Positions 51,752 to 61,107 of a DNA stretch of 64,000 nt are shown in pieces. Origin of the DNA: Aphanothece cf. minutissima CCALA 015. GTDB taxonomy: Bacteria > Cyanobacteriota > Cyanobacteriia > PCC-6307 > Cyanobiaceae. The stretch lies in assembly GCA_003003925.1 (NCBI GenBank), contig PVWP01000002.1, positions 186,001 through 250,000 of the forward strand. Direction: 5' to 3'. The position numbers and the translations under genes were made by a program. The number at the start of each line of letters is the position of its first letter. The first letter of the stretch is position 1. Below the pieces are notes generated by a model, which had not been told where the DNA came from, made no database searches, and saw nothing but the letters and a program-made list of their open reading frames with translations.

Positions 51752-52849
51752 TCATGCCAGCAGGGCCACCTCGATGCACAGCCCGGGTCCGAAGGCCATG
51801 GCCAGGCAGGGCCCGGACGCACCGCTGCGCCGCAGGCGTTCGAGGATGAACAGAAGCGTCGGGGACGACATGTTGCCGTAGTCCCGCAAGACCGACCGCG
51901 AGGGTTCGATCAGACCTGGATCGAGATCCAGGCCCTTCGTGACCGCCGAGAGGATCCGGGGTCCACCGGGGTGCACGGCCCAGCAGCCGATGGCGTCGAG
52001 GCTCAGGCCGTGGGTGGCCAGCCACCCCTCCAGCCAGGGCCGCAGATGCTCGCCGATCAGGCCAGGGACCTGCGGGGAGAGGCCCATGGCGAAGCCGTGG
52101 TCCCCGATCTCCCAGGACATGGCCTCCGTGCTGGCGGGCACCAGCAGAGAGCCGCTGGCGATCAGCCGCCCCAGCGGTGCCGTGGCCGGTCCCCCCGGCG
52201 CCGGCGGCTCCCCTGTGACCACCAGCGCGGCGGCGCCATCGGCGAAGAGGGCATTGGCCACGATCCGCTCCCCATCCCAGCCGTACTGGAGATGGAGGCT
52301 GCAGAGCTCGACGGCGCACAGCAGCACGCAGGCCTCCGGCTGGGCCCCGGTGAACCCGGCGGCGACCCTCAGACCGTTGAGCGCCCCGTGGCAGCCCATG
52401 AACCCCACGTGGGTGCGGGCCACCCCGGCGTCCAGCGGCAGGGCGGCCATCAGGGCCAGGTCGACGCCGGGGGCATGGAAGCCGCTGCAGGAGACCGTGA
52501 CCAGATGGGTGATCCGCTCGGCGGGCAGCCGGGCCTGCGCCAGGGCCGCCTGGACGGCCCGCAGGGCCAGGGGTGGTGCTTCGGTGGCGTAGCGCCGCAT
52601 CCGCTCCCCGGTGCCGGGGCTGGTGGCCCCGAAGAAGGTCTGTCTGGGGTCGCTGCCGGGGGGCTGGAGCAGGACGCTGTGGCGGCTGGCGACGCCCGAG
52701 CGGCGGTGCAGGGTCTCCAGCAGGCGGCGCTGGCCTGGGGAGGGCATCTGGTGGGGCAGGGCCACCTCGGCGGCGATGGCGGCGGCATCGGCCTGGGCGA
52801 TCCGTTCGCGAGGCAGGGCCGTGCCCAGCCCCTGGATGGTCAGGGACAT
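51752..52849 (-). CDS. Type III polyketide synthase (chalcone synthase-like)
   Basis: A 365-aa homodimeric ketosynthase that extends an acyl-CoA starter with malonyl-CoA and cyclises the chain. The full catalytic triad is present: Cys153 (FMGCHGALNGL), His293 (WAVHPGG) and Asn326 (DYGNMSSP). Good thiolase-fold blocks include VSCSGFHAPGVDL and ANALFADGAAALV. The ATG at 52849 overlaps the flavoprotein stop by ten bases. Operon partners (a flavoprotein and a methyltransferase) suggest an alkylresorcinol- or pyrone-type phenolic product that is then hydroxylated and methylated. Starter and ring type cannot be predicted with confidence. Confidence 0.92.
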   Translation of the reverse strand: MSLTIQGLGTALPRERIAQADAAAIAAEVALPHQMPSPGQRRLLETLHRRSGVASRHSVLLQPPGSDPRQTFFGATSPGTGERMRRYATEAPPLALRAVQAALAQARLPAERITHLVTVSCSGFHAPGVDLALMAALPLDAGVARTHVGFMGCHGALNGLRVAAGFTGAQPEACVLLCAVELCSLHLQYGWDGERIVANALFADGAAALVVTGEPPAPGGPATAPLGRLIASGSLLVPASTEAMSWEIGDHGFAMGLSPQVPGLIGEHLRPWLEGWLATHGLSLDAIGCWAVHPGGPRILSAVTKGLDLDPGLIEPSRSVLRDYGNMSSPTLLFILERLRRSGASGPCLAMAFGPGLCIEVALLA

Positions 52850-53994
52850 GGCTCGGGGACCAGCGACTTCAACCCGGCGCCATCGAAGGGGTGCAGGAAG
52901 GGCGCCGCCAGGGCCGGCCAGCGCTCCACCGCCGCCAGGGCGCAGCGGCTGAGGCCAGGCCGGCGCAGGGCGAAGGCGAGGCCCCGGCAGAGCCGCTGGC
53001 GCGATCCGATCAGCCGTCCGTACCGGCGAACCCATTGCCGCTCGAGCTCCCTGCTCCAGTGGTGCTGTCCCTGCACGACCAAGGGCACCGCCGCCAGGGC
53101 CCCCAGCAGGGCCCAGCCCATCCCCTCCCCCGTGAACGGTTCGACGTAACTGGCCGCGTCCCCCAGCAGCAACAGCCGCTCGGCCGCCGGGGGCCAGCAC
53201 TGGGCGGTGAGGGCCGGGGTGGCTAGCCAGGCGGCGGCATGGGCCTCGGGAACGGGCTCGAAGCCCGCTTCCGCCAGCACGCCCGCGGCGGCGGCGGCCG
53301 CTCCACCGGTCCGGATCAGATGGTCCCGATCGAAGGCGGCCGCCAGATTGGTCGCGCCGGTTTCGGTGCGCACCAGTCCCACATAGCCATGGCGGCCGAT
53401 CGCCATGTGGATCGTGCCCCGGCCGTAGCTTCTTGCCCCGGTCTCCAGACGGCAACCGGCCCCGACCCTGGAGTGTGGCTGGACCCGGCGGCGGATCCCG
53501 ACGGCAGGGGTCAGTCCCGGGCTGCCCAGCCCGGTGGCCACCAGCACCACCCGGGCGCTGGTGGTTTCAGCGGCGCCGGCGCTGCGCAGCTGCACCTCCC
53601 GGCCACCGGGGCAGGGGCCGGCCACCGTGGCTGCGGTGCCCGTCCGCCACACCGCGCCCTCGGCCACCGCCGCCTCGCCCAGGGCCAGGTCAAGGCGGCC
53701 CCGGGAGAGGGAGCGGCCCAGGGGGAGCTCCAGTTCCAGCTGACGGTGCTGCAGTCCGAGGTGCAGGTGGGTGAGGGGCACGCCTCCCAGGTGGTCGACC
53801 AGGTCCGGCAGGCCGGCCCCGGCCAGGGCCCGGAGGGCCACCCCGTCGAGACAGGTGCCGCAGACCTTCCAGCGGGGAAAGGCCCGCTTCTCCACCAGCA
53901 GCACCCGCAGCCGTTGCCGTGCGAGCTGGTGGGCCGCCAGGGCCCCGGCGGGCCCGGCCCCGATCACGACCACATCCCACTGGGGAGCCGTCAT
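52840..53994 (-). CDS. FAD-dependent oxidoreductase (geranylgeranyl reductase/hydroxylase-like) in the PKS operon
   Basis: A 384-aa flavoprotein. The dinucleotide-binding motif is VVVIGAGPAGALAAHQLA with its acidic end in LLVEK, then RWKVCGTCLDG. The second FAD motif is GDAASYVEPFTGEGMGWAL, which holds the GD and the EGxGxA block of this superfamily. It resembles PHBH-fold hydroxylases and geranylgeranyl reductases such as ChlP in this window, but is more divergent. A role as ring hydroxylase or reductase tailoring the polyketide is inferred from overlap with both neighbours (4 bp with the methyltransferase, 10 bp with the PKS). Confidence 0.87.
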   Translation of the reverse strand: MTAPQWDVVVIGAGPAGALAAHQLARQRLRVLLVEKRAFPRWKVCGTCLDGVALRALAGAGLPDLVDHLGGVPLTHLHLGLQHRQLELELPLGRSLSRGRLDLALGEAAVAEGAVWRTGTAATVAGPCPGGREVQLRSAGAAETTSARVVLVATGLGSPGLTPAVGIRRRVQPHSRVGAGCRLETGARSYGRGTIHMAIGRHGYVGLVRTETGATNLAAAFDRDHLIRTGGAAAAAAGVLAEAGFEPVPEAHAAAWLATPALTAQCWPPAAERLLLLGDAASYVEPFTGEGMGWALLGALAAVPLVVQGQHHWSRELERQWVRRYGRLIGSRQRLCRGLAFALRRPGLSRCALAAVERWPALAAPFLHPFDGAGLKSLVPEPCP

Positions 53995-54728
53995 GGCGTC
54001 TCCATCGCCTGCTCGGGACGGCGCCAGCTGAGCAGGAAGCGCTCGGGCCAGTGGCGCGTCAGGCGGGCCCCCCGCAGGCCGGCCCGATCCGCCAGATCAA
54101 CGGCCTCGTCCATCCGGAAGGCCCCCTGCACGGACACGGGACCATCGAAATGAACGATCGGCGAGCGACTCAGCAGCCGGCAGCCCACCCAGGCCAGCCC
54201 GTAGCCCAGGGGACTGCGGATCAGGTCGTTCACCAGCACCAGGTGGCGGCTGCTCTGACCCAGGCGGCGGAGCAGCTCGACGGCGTCGGTCTCCTCGAGA
54301 TGGTGCAGGAACAGGCTGCAGACCATGACGTCGTAAACCGCCGGCAGGGGATCCACCAGCACATCAGCCTGGAAAAAGCTGCTGCCCTTCGGGGGGCCGG
54401 CGCCATGGCCGCTGGCGATGGCCACCGCCTGCGCGCTGCGGTCGCAGCCGTCCACCTGCACGGCCAGTCCGCTCCTGCGGCAGCGTTCCGCCAGGGCGAT
54501 GGTGTTGTCGCCGCCTCCGCAGGCCACATCCAGGATGCGCAGGGGCCGATCGGAGCCGAGGGCGACGGCCAGGGCCTGGACCGGCCTGAACAGGCACCCC
54601 ACGGCGCCGCTGATGCCATTGATCCGTCGCAGACCCTGGAGGGCCTGCCCGTGGGCAGCGGCGTCGATGCCGTCCTGGTCCATCCACTCCGGCTGTCGGT
54701 TCCGCTCCCCCAGGGGCTGCCAATGCAT
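53991..54728 (-). CDS. Class I SAM-dependent methyltransferase in the PKS operon
   Basis: A methyltransferase of about 245 aa. The SAM-binding loop is ILDVACGGGDNTIALAER, with acidic DGCDRS and FFQADVLVD following. MVCSLFLHHLEETDAVELLRR is the usual fourth strand. The N-terminal EWMDQDGIDAAAHGQALQGL is typical of methyltransferases that sit beside type III PKS genes. An alternative ATG at 54758 would add ten residues; neither start has a clear ribosome site. It is first gene of the operon, divergent from the CNNM-type gene (171-bp gap). Confidence 0.86.
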   Translation of the reverse strand: MHWQPLGERNRQPEWMDQDGIDAAAHGQALQGLRRINGISGAVGCLFRPVQALAVALGSDRPLRILDVACGGGDNTIALAERCRRSGLAVQVDGCDRSAQAVAIASGHGAGPPKGSSFFQADVLVDPLPAVYDVMVCSLFLHHLEETDAVELLRRLGQSSRHLVLVNDLIRSPLGYGLAWVGCRLLSRSPIVHFDGPVSVQGAFRMDEAVDLADRAGLRGARLTRHWPERFLLSWRRPEQAMETP

Positions 54729-54899
54729 CGGTGATCGTCGCTGCGGGTGGGGCGGCATCGTCGTGGGTGGGGAATCGCCTGGATCGGAGGCCTCCCAGGA
54801 TTTCGGAGCAGGGTCTCCTGGCAGGGACCTTCAGCGGGCGTCCCCTAACTTGTCTGTTCGCTCCGACCGCTGGCCGAGGGGCCACCACTGAAATTGCCG

Positions 54900-56207
54900 A
54901 TGCTGTTCGACGGTGTTCTGATTGTTCTCCTGATTCTGATCAACGGGATCTTTTCGGGTTCGGAATTGGCCATGATGTCGGCTCGGAGATTGCGCCTCGA
55001 GCACCAGGCGGAGGCCGGAGACCACAAGGCGGAAGTGGCTCTGAAACTAATCCGATCCCCCAACGATTTTCTCTCGACGGTGCAGATCGGCATCACATTG
55101 ATCGGCATTCTCAGTGGTGCCCTGGGCGGCTCACGGGTGGCCGAGGGCCTGCGGCCGCTGCTGGAGGCCGTACCCCCGCTGCGGGCCTGGGCCGATCCCC
55201 TGTCCCTCGGACTGGTGGTCACGCTGATCACCTTCCTGTCCCTGGTGCTGGGGGAGCTGGTGCCCAAGCGCATCGCTCTGCATGACCCGGAGCGCATCGC
55301 CTGCCTGGTGGCCCCCGCCATGCGGAGCCTGTCGCGCTGGATGGCCCCCCTGGCCCATCTGCTCGGCTCCTCCACCGATCGCCTGCTCAGCCTGATCGGC
55401 ATCGGCGAAGGGGGCGAACCGGAGATCACCGAAGATGAGATCAGGACCCTGCTGCGCAGAGGAACGGAGTCCGGCCTGTTCGAAGCGGCCGAACACGCCA
55501 TGGTCGAGCGGGTGTTCCGGCTGGCCGACCGTCCCGTCAGGGCGATCATGACCCCCCGCACCGATATCCGCTGGCTTGATCTCTCCGATTCCCCCGAGAC
55601 CCATCTGCAGCAGGTGATCGAAGGCAACCATTCCCTGTTCCCGGTGGCCCGCGGCAGCCTCGATGCCTGCGTGGGGGTGGTGCGCGGCCGGGCCGTTCTG
55701 GCGGCCCGGCTCACCACGGGCCCCGGCCCGGTGGAGACCCTGGTCCAGGCCCCGCTTTACGTGGGGGAGAGCACCCGGGCCCTGAAGCTGATCGAGCAGT
55801 TCAAGAGCTCTGGCATCCACATTGCCCTGGTGACCGACGAATTCGGGGGCATCGAAGGGCTGGTGACCCTGAATGACGTAATGGAGGCGATCGTCGGCGA
55901 CCTCTCCTCGGCCACGGACAAGGATGACCCGATGGTCATCGTCCGCCAGGATGGGTCCTGGCTGCTCGACGGGGCCCTCGACATCGCCGACTTCGAGGAT
56001 CTGGTGGACCGACGGCCTCTGGCGGAGGAACTCCGGGGCGGCTACCAGACCCTGGGCGGCTTTGTGATGCACGTGCTCGAACACATCCCCAGGGCGGGGG
56101 ATGTCTTCACGTGGGAAGGGCTGCGGATCGAAGTCGTCGATATGGACGGCAACCGGGTCGACAAGCTGCTGGTCAGCCGCCTCGACCCGGCCCCGGAACT
56201 GCCCTGA
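54900..56207 (+). CDS. CNNM/HlyC-CorC family transporter (DUF21-CBS-CBS-CorC)
   Basis: A 435-aa protein. A DUF21 membrane domain (residues 1-190, about four helices, with SGSELAMMSARRLRLE and LVLGELVPKRIAL) is followed by two CBS domains (about 205-325, with VRAIMTPRTDIRWLDL and IALVTDEFGGIEGLVTLNDV). A C-terminal CorC/HlyC beta domain includes YQTLGGFVMHVLEHIPRAGD. Members transport or regulate Mg2+ and Co2+ and are often mislabelled hemolysins. The ATG at 54900 is used rather than TTG 54894. It is convergent with chlP (25-bp gap). Confidence 0.92.
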   Translation: MLFDGVLIVLLILINGIFSGSELAMMSARRLRLEHQAEAGDHKAEVALKLIRSPNDFLSTVQIGITLIGILSGALGGSRVAEGLRPLLEAVPPLRAWADPLSLGLVVTLITFLSLVLGELVPKRIALHDPERIACLVAPAMRSLSRWMAPLAHLLGSSTDRLLSLIGIGEGGEPEITEDEIRTLLRRGTESGLFEAAEHAMVERVFRLADRPVRAIMTPRTDIRWLDLSDSPETHLQQVIEGNHSLFPVARGSLDACVGVVRGRAVLAARLTTGPGPVETLVQAPLYVGESTRALKLIEQFKSSGIHIALVTDEFGGIEGLVTLNDVMEAIVGDLSSATDKDDPMVIVRQDGSWLLDGALDIADFEDLVDRRPLAEELRGGYQTLGGFVMHVLEHIPRAGDVFTWEGLRIEVVDMDGNRVDKLLVSRLDPAPELP

Positions 56208-56232
56208 TCAGGCGAGCTTCACACCGCGATCC

Positions 56233-57636
56233 TCACTTGGCCACCAGCACCGGCTCCTTTTTGGAGCCGGCATCGGGATCCGTGCCGGCATCCGGGTCGG
56301 TGGGTGGAGTCGCGGCGTGGACGCCGGCCGGCTTCATCGCCGAGCGGGGCTCGGCGGCCGCCAGGATCGCTTCGGCCTCCTCCACCGAGCGCACGGCGCT
56401 GGGCACCGGCTTGTAGCCGGCTGGAGCCAGGGCCTGGCCCCGCAGCACCGCCCCCAGGGTGAGCACGGTGAGCTTGATCTGCTGCCAGGGATTCATCGCC
56501 ACCACCCGCTTGTAGAGGTAGCTGTCGAAGGTGAGGCGCTGCACGTCCTTGTCGTCGCACATCTCGACGAACGCCTCACGGGCGGCATCGTTGCTGTAGA
56601 AGATGTTCTGCAGCAGTTCCAGCACCTTGTAGGTGGCGCCGTACTTGCGGTCCCACTTGCGGATGTAGACCTTCAGATCCTTCTCGGTGGGGATACGGCT
56701 GCCGGAGGCGCTGGCGGCGACGATCTCCTCGGCGCACATGCGGCCGCTCTTGGCGGCGAAGTAGATGCCTTCGCCGGAGCTCTTGGTGACGTAGCCGGCG
56801 GCATCGCCCACCAGGGCCATGCGGCCCACCACCCGCCGGGGGCGGGGATGCTCGGGGATGGGGTGGGCTTCCACCTTGATCACCTCACCCCGCAGCAGAC
56901 GGCGGCTGGCCCGCTCACGGATGCCCTTCTGGAGCCCCTTGATCAGGGACTGGTTGGCCTGCATGGTGCCGGTGCCCACCGCCACGTGGTCGTACTTGGG
57001 GAAGACCCAGGCATAGAAATCGGGCGACACGTCGGTGCCGACGTACATCTCCGCGAGATCCTCGTAGTAGGCCATCTCCTCGGCCGGCAGCCGGATCCGC
57101 TCCTGGAAGGCGATCGCGACGTTGTAGTCGCCGGCATCCATGGCCTTGGCCACCCGGCTGTTGGCCCCATCGGCGCCGACGATCAGATCCACCTCGAGGG
57201 TCTTCAGCTCACCGGTGGGGCCGCCGGAGGAGTAATCGGCGTAGTGGAGGGTGTAGGGACCCTGGCGCTGGCTGCCGGTGTCGATGCTCTGCACCAGGCC
57301 GTTGACCAGGTGGGCGCCGAGTTCGGCGGCCCGGTTGCGCAGGAATCCGTCGAGCACCTCCCGGCGGCACATGCCGATGTATTCGTTGCTGTTCTCCAGA
57401 TGGATGTCCACCTCCCGGTTGGAGGGGGAGATCATCCGCATGTTCCGCACCTTGCGGTCGATGATCGATTCCGGCAGATCGAATTCCTCCACCATGCACA
57501 AGGGAATCGCTCCACCGCACGGTTTGGCGTTGTCGAGCTTGCGCTCGAACAGCCAGGTCTCGATGCCGGCCTTGGCGAGAACTTCCGCAGCACAGGAACC
57601 GCTGGGGCCGCCGCCCACGACTGCCACTCGCAACAT
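56233..57636 (-). CDS. chlP: Geranylgeranyl reductase ChlP
   Basis: A 467-aa FAD enzyme that reduces geranylgeranyl to phytyl groups for chlorophyll, tocopherol and phylloquinone. LRVAVVGGGPSGSCAAEVLAK is the Rossmann motif. NAKPCGGAIPLCMVEEF, RREVLDGFLRNRAAELGA and VGDAAGYVTKSSGEGIYFAAKSG are ChlP blocks. The C-terminal 35 residues form a Pro/Ala/Asp-rich tail with a DPDAG repeat that many homologues lack. The ATG at 57636 gives the canonical start. It uses precursors from IspE in this window. Confidence 0.95.
   Translation of the reverse strand: MLRVAVVGGGPSGSCAAEVLAKAGIETWLFERKLDNAKPCGGAIPLCMVEEFDLPESIIDRKVRNMRMISPSNREVDIHLENSNEYIGMCRREVLDGFLRNRAAELGAHLVNGLVQSIDTGSQRQGPYTLHYADYSSGGPTGELKTLEVDLIVGADGANSRVAKAMDAGDYNVAIAFQERIRLPAEEMAYYEDLAEMYVGTDVSPDFYAWVFPKYDHVAVGTGTMQANQSLIKGLQKGIRERASRRLLRGEVIKVEAHPIPEHPRPRRVVGRMALVGDAAGYVTKSSGEGIYFAAKSGRMCAEEIVAASASGSRIPTEKDLKVYIRKWDRKYGATYKVLELLQNIFYSNDAAREAFVEMCDDKDVQRLTFDSYLYKRVVAMNPWQQIKLTVLTLGAVLRGQALAPAGYKPVPSAVRSVEEAEAILAAAEPRSAMKPAGVHAATPPTDPDAGTDPDAGSKKEPVLVAK
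56250..56270. other. Perfect hairpin inside the 3' end of chlP
   Basis: CCGGCTCC at 56250-56257 pairs with GGAGCCGG at 56263-56270 around a T5 loop (A5 on the coding strand). The structure codes the Gly-Ser-Lys-Lys-Glu-Pro part of the ChlP tail. It lies 43 bases past the stop of the convergent CNNM gene and might terminate that transcript, although the T run is in the loop. Confidence 0.4.
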
Positions 57637-57732
57637 CTTGAAACCTGCTCCGCCATTGGGATGTGGGGGGGAAGCTAACACTGCTGAACCGGTGACTGCC
57701 CGGTATGGAATCGACTGAAATGAGCTCCCACC

Positions 57733-57738
57733 TAAGAT
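57733..57738 (+). promoter_or_regulatory. Candidate -10 for the carboxypeptidase gene
   Basis: TAAGAT is 98 bases before the ATG at 57837, within the divergent chlP gap (57637-57836). It is close to the TATAAT consensus. The -35 region has no clear match, so this is a weak prediction. Confidence 0.3.
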
Positions 57739-57836
57739 CGAGGGTCGCTCGCGGCTGAGGGAATGCCCGCCCACGCTCCGCCGAGGCCCGTCGCTGCTGG
57801 CCGGCCGCTGAGGCCAGCCGCCGCCGCCAGCCGCTG

Positions 57837-58550
57837 ATGCCCCTTGGTGACGACATCCCGCTGGCCCGGCGCTCCACGCCCCCTCCGCGCCGGCCGGCCT
57901 CCGTTCCCAGGCGGATCGCCCAGGTGGTGCTCAGCGGTGCCCTGCTGGCCGGCGGCAGCGTGCTGCTGCTGATCGGCCCCCTGCGCTCCTGGATCACCCC
58001 CACCCCCGTGCCGGGACTGTCTGCCCGTCTGGGGCCGGATGGCCGGCTCCTCGGCCACTTTCCCTATCCCGAAGCCGACCCCGCCGAGCTGGTGGCCATC
58101 GCCCCCGGATTGCGCCTGCGGCCGGAGGCGGCCCGTGCCCTCGAGGCCATGCGGGCCGCTGCCGATGCCGACGGTGTGGTGCTGACGGTGCTCAGCGCCT
58201 GGCGCAGCGTCGAGCTGCAGAAGCAGCTGTTCTTCGATGTCAAGGCCGAGCGCAACCAGACCTCCGCCGACCGGGCCCGGGTCAGTGCGCCGCCCGGCTT
58301 CTCCGAGCACAGCACCGGCTTCGCCGTGGATCTGGGGGACGGTCGCCTGCCCTCCACCAATCTGATGGAGAGCTTCGAGACCACCGAGGCCTACCGCTGG
58401 CTCGATCGCCACGCGGCCCGCTTCCACTTCGTGCGTTCCTTCCCCAGGGGCAACCCCCAGGGCGTGAGCTACGAACCCTGGCACTGGCGCTTTGAAGGTT
58501 CCACCGAAGCCCTGGAGATGTTCGAGCCGGCCCAGCGTCTGGCCCGCTGA
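57837..58550 (+). CDS. M15B D-alanyl-D-alanine carboxypeptidase (VanY-like)
   Basis: A 237-aa protein anchored by one N-terminal helix (about residues 27-47, IAQVVLSGALLAGGSVLLLIG), so the enzyme should face the periplasm. The zinc motif SEHSTGFAVDLGD (SxHxxGxAxD) and the closing EPWHWRFEG (ExWHxR) are complete. LSAWRSVELQKQLFFD is the M15 arginine block. It removes the terminal D-Ala from peptidoglycan stem peptides. It is distinct from the VanX-like dipeptidase at 46531. The following 335 bp is the typA leader. Confidence 0.92.
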   Translation: MPLGDDIPLARRSTPPPRRPASVPRRIAQVVLSGALLAGGSVLLLIGPLRSWITPTPVPGLSARLGPDGRLLGHFPYPEADPAELVAIAPGLRLRPEAARALEAMRAAADADGVVLTVLSAWRSVELQKQLFFDVKAERNQTSADRARVSAPPGFSEHSTGFAVDLGDGRLPSTNLMESFETTEAYRWLDRHAARFHFVRSFPRGNPQGVSYEPWHWRFEGSTEALEMFEPAQRLAR

Positions 58551-58885
58551 GCCGATGGGTTCGGGGACCCGCCGCCGGGCTCCCAGGAGGGGGTGGGAGT
58601 AGGATCAAGATTCGCTTCAACGTTCGCCACATGTCCCACCGGGCCGGCGCGGCAGGGTTTCCCAAAAAACCCTGACGAAGCGTCAGAGCGCTGGTCGGTC
58701 CCTGTTCAGGGCCGCTTCTGGGCCACGGACACCCTGTCCCGTCCAGTTCAACGCCCAGCTGAACGCCACGTTGGCAGCGACATGTCTTTTTCGTTTCGCC
58801 ATCAACGCCCCGTTTCCCTGGAGACGACCACCGTCGATTCGATTCCGACGATCCCCTTCCCACACCTTCGCAGGACGACATTCCC
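58551..58885 (+). promoter_or_regulatory. Structured 335-bp leader region upstream of typA
   Basis: This is the only gap over 300 bp in the window. TAGGAT at 58600-58605 could be a -10, giving a leader of about 270 bases. Hairpin 1 (CAGGGTTT 58653-58660 with AAACCCTG 58667-58674) and hairpin 2 (CTGACG 58672-58677 with CGTCAG 58681-58686) share bases 58672-58674, so they exclude each other. CCCTG at 58700-58704 with CAGGG at 58707-58711 offers further pairing partners. No convincing protein-coding frame is seen in the gap; an open frame from 58593 looks accidental. Regulation of typA by RNA structure is an inference. Confidence 0.5.
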
Positions 58886-60694
58886 ATGAGCGGCGACATC
58901 AAAGGCGCCCCGATACGCAATATCGCGATCATTGCCCACGTCGACCACGGCAAGACCACCCTGGTGGATGCCCTGCTCGAGCAGTCCGGCATCTTCCGCG
59001 AAGGTGAAGCGGTGCCCACCTGCGTGATGGATTCCAACGACCTGGAACGGGAGCGGGGGATCACGATTCTCTCCAAGAACACCGCCGTCGATTACAACGG
59101 CATACGCATCAACATCGTCGACACCCCTGGTCACTCCGATTTCGGTGGTGAGGTGGAGCGGGTGCTGGGCATGGTGGATGGCTGTCTGCTGATCGTGGAC
59201 GCCAATGAGGGGCCCATGCCCCAGACGCGCTTCGTGCTCAAGAAGGCGCTGGAGAAAGGTCTGCGGCCGATCGTGTTCGTCAACAAGATCGACCGGGCCC
59301 GCGTCGATCCGGAACAGGCGGTCGACAAGGTGCTCGATCTGTTCATCGAGCTCGGCGCCGACGACGACCAGTGTGATTTCACCTATCTCTTCGGCAGCGG
59401 CATGGGCGGTTACGCCAAGCCCGACATGGCCACCGAGAGCGACAACATGAAGCCGCTCTTCGACGCCATCCTGCGGCATGTGCCGCCGCCGGTGGGGGAT
59501 CCCGCCAAGCCCCTGCAGCTGCAGGTCACCACCCTCGACTACTCCGATTTCCTGGGCCGGATCATGATCGGCCGGGTCCACAACGGCACGATCACCGGCG
59601 GCCAGAACGTCGCCCTGATCCGCGACGACGGCAGCATCAAGCGCGGCCGGATCAGCAAGCTGCTCGGCTTCCAGGGGCTGCAGCGGGTCGAGATTCCTGA
59701 AGCCCGGGCGGGTGATCTGGTGGCCGTCGCCGGCTTCGACGAGGTCAACATCGGCGAGACCATCGCCTGCCCCGACCACCCCGAGGCCCTGCCGCTGATC
59801 AAGGTGGACGAACCCACCCTGCAGATGACCTTCGTCGTCAACGACTCCCCCTTCGCCGGCAAGGAAGGCAAGTTCGTCACCAGCCGCCAGCTGCGCGACC
59901 GCCTGCAGCGGGAGCTGCTCACCAACGTGGCCCTGCGGGTCGAAGACACCGACTCCCCCGACCGCTTCTCGGTCTGCGGCCGTGGTGAGCTGCACCTCGG
60001 CATCCTGATCGAGACGATGCGTCGCGAGGGCTTCGAGTTCCAGGTGTCCCAGCCCCAGGTCATCTTCCGCACCATCGACGGCACCCCCCACGAGCCGTTC
60101 GAAACCCTGGTCATGGACGTGCCCGAGGAGGCCGTCGGCAGCTGCATCGAGAAGCTCGGCATCCGCAAGGGCGAGATGCAGAACATGGAAGCCACCAGCG
60201 ATGGCCGCACCCAGCTGGAGTTCGTGGTGCCCTCCCGCGGCCTGATCGGCTTCCGGGGCGATTTCATCCGCGCCACCCGCGGCGAGGGGATCATGAGCCA
60301 CTCCTTCCTCGATTACCGCCCCATGCAGGGCGACTTCGACGCCCGTCGCAACGGCGTGCTGATCGCCTTCGAGGAGGGCACCGCCACCTTCTACGCCCTC
60401 AAGGGTGCCGAGGACCGGGGTCAGTTCTTCATCACCCCCGGCACCAAGGTCTACAAGGGGATGATCGTCGGTGAGCACAACCGTCCGCCCGACCTCGAAC
60501 TCAACGTCTGCAAGGCCAAGCAGGTCACCAACATCCGCTCGGCCGGTGCCGAGGTGCTCGACACCCTCCAGTCACCGATTCAGATGACCCTGGAGCGGGC
60601 CCTGGAGTACATCGGCCCCGACGAGATGCTGGAGGTCACCCCCGAATCGATCCGGCTGCGCAAGATGCCGGTGAAGAAGCCCGCCAAGCGTTGA
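58886..60694 (+). CDS. typA: Translational GTPase TypA/BipA
   Basis: A 602-aa ribosome-associated GTPase that aids 50S assembly and stress or cold adaptation. The G1 motif is [11 protein letters not shown]2 includes RERGITI, G3 is [14 protein letters not shown], and G4 is NKIDR. The beta barrel, then the EF-G-like III and V domains, and the TypA-specific C-terminal domain ([44 protein letters not shown]) follow. The start ATG is preceded by a structured leader. Its stop overlaps the DUF309 start as TTGA. Confidence 0.96.
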   Translation: MSGDIKGAPIRNIAIIAHVDHGKTTLVDALLEQSGIFREGEAVPTCVMDSNDLERERGITILSKNTAVDYNGIRINIVDTPGHSDFGGEVERVLGMVDGCLLIVDANEGPMPQTRFVLKKALEKGLRPIVFVNKIDRARVDPEQAVDKVLDLFIELGADDDQCDFTYLFGSGMGGYAKPDMATESDNMKPLFDAILRHVPPPVGDPAKPLQLQVTTLDYSDFLGRIMIGRVHNGTITGGQNVALIRDDGSIKRGRISKLLGFQGLQRVEIPEARAGDLVAVAGFDEVNIGETIACPDHPEALPLIKVDEPTLQMTFVVNDSPFAGKEGKFVTSRQLRDRLQRELLTNVALRVEDTDSPDRFSVCGRGELHLGILIETMRREGFEFQVSQPQVIFRTIDGTPHEPFETLVMDVPEEAVGSCIEKLGIRKGEMQNMEATSDGRTQLEFVVPSRGLIGFRGDFIRATRGEGIMSHSFLDYRPMQGDFDARRNGVLIAFEEGTATFYALKGAEDRGQFFITPGTKVYKGMIVGEHNRPPDLELNVCKAKQVTNIRSAGAEVLDTLQSPIQMTLERALEYIGPDEMLEVTPESIRLRKMPVKKPAKR

Positions 60695-61107
60695 GTCCCG
60701 GCGCCCCATCCGCCGATGAGGAAACCCTGCTGCAGGCCGACCCTCGCCTGCGGCAGGCCGTCGAGCACTTCAATGCGGCCGCGTGGTACGCCTGCCACGA
60801 CGGCTTCGAGGAGCTCTGGCACGAGACCCAGGGGCCGATGCGGCCCGTGCTCCAGGGTCTGCTCCAGATCGCCGTGGCCGAGCTGCACCTGGAACGCGAC
60901 AACCGCCGCGGTGCCACGGTGCTGATGGGTGAGGGGCTGGGCCGCCTGCGGGGCTGCGGCGACGAAGCCCTGGGCCTGGCCCTCGGGCCGGTCCGGCTCC
61001 GGGCCGCCCAGCGGCTGGAGGCCCTGCAGCAGCAGGCCGACCTCACCGGTCTGCCCCTGCCGCGCCTGGAACTGGCGCGGGGAACGGGCACGGCGCCGGT
61101 ACATTGA
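60691..61107 (+). CDS. DUF309 domain protein
   Basis: A 138-aa helical protein. The signature HFNAAAWYACHDGFEELWHETQGP includes the conserved HD and EELW residues of DUF309, with LLQIAVAELHLERDNRRGA and a helix pair behind. The paired His-Asp and Glu residues look like a metal site, but no activity is known. The TTG start overlaps typA by four bases and its stop overlaps the next TTG, so the chain of genes is probably translated by reinitiation. Confidence 0.87.
   Translation: MSPGAPSADEETLLQADPRLRQAVEHFNAAAWYACHDGFEELWHETQGPMRPVLQGLLQIAVAELHLERDNRRGATVLMGEGLGRLRGCGDEALGLALGPVRLRAAQRLEALQQQADLTGLPLPRLELARGTGTAPVH

Noticed and set aside
49465..51822. 785-codon minus-strand open frame over glyS
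   Set aside because: Complement of glyS with Gln/Gly-rich shadow composition; no start signal or domain.
58593..58889. 98-codon open frame in the typA leader
   Set aside because: No ribosome site, unremarkable composition, overlaps the typA start and the hairpins; better explained as untranslated leader.
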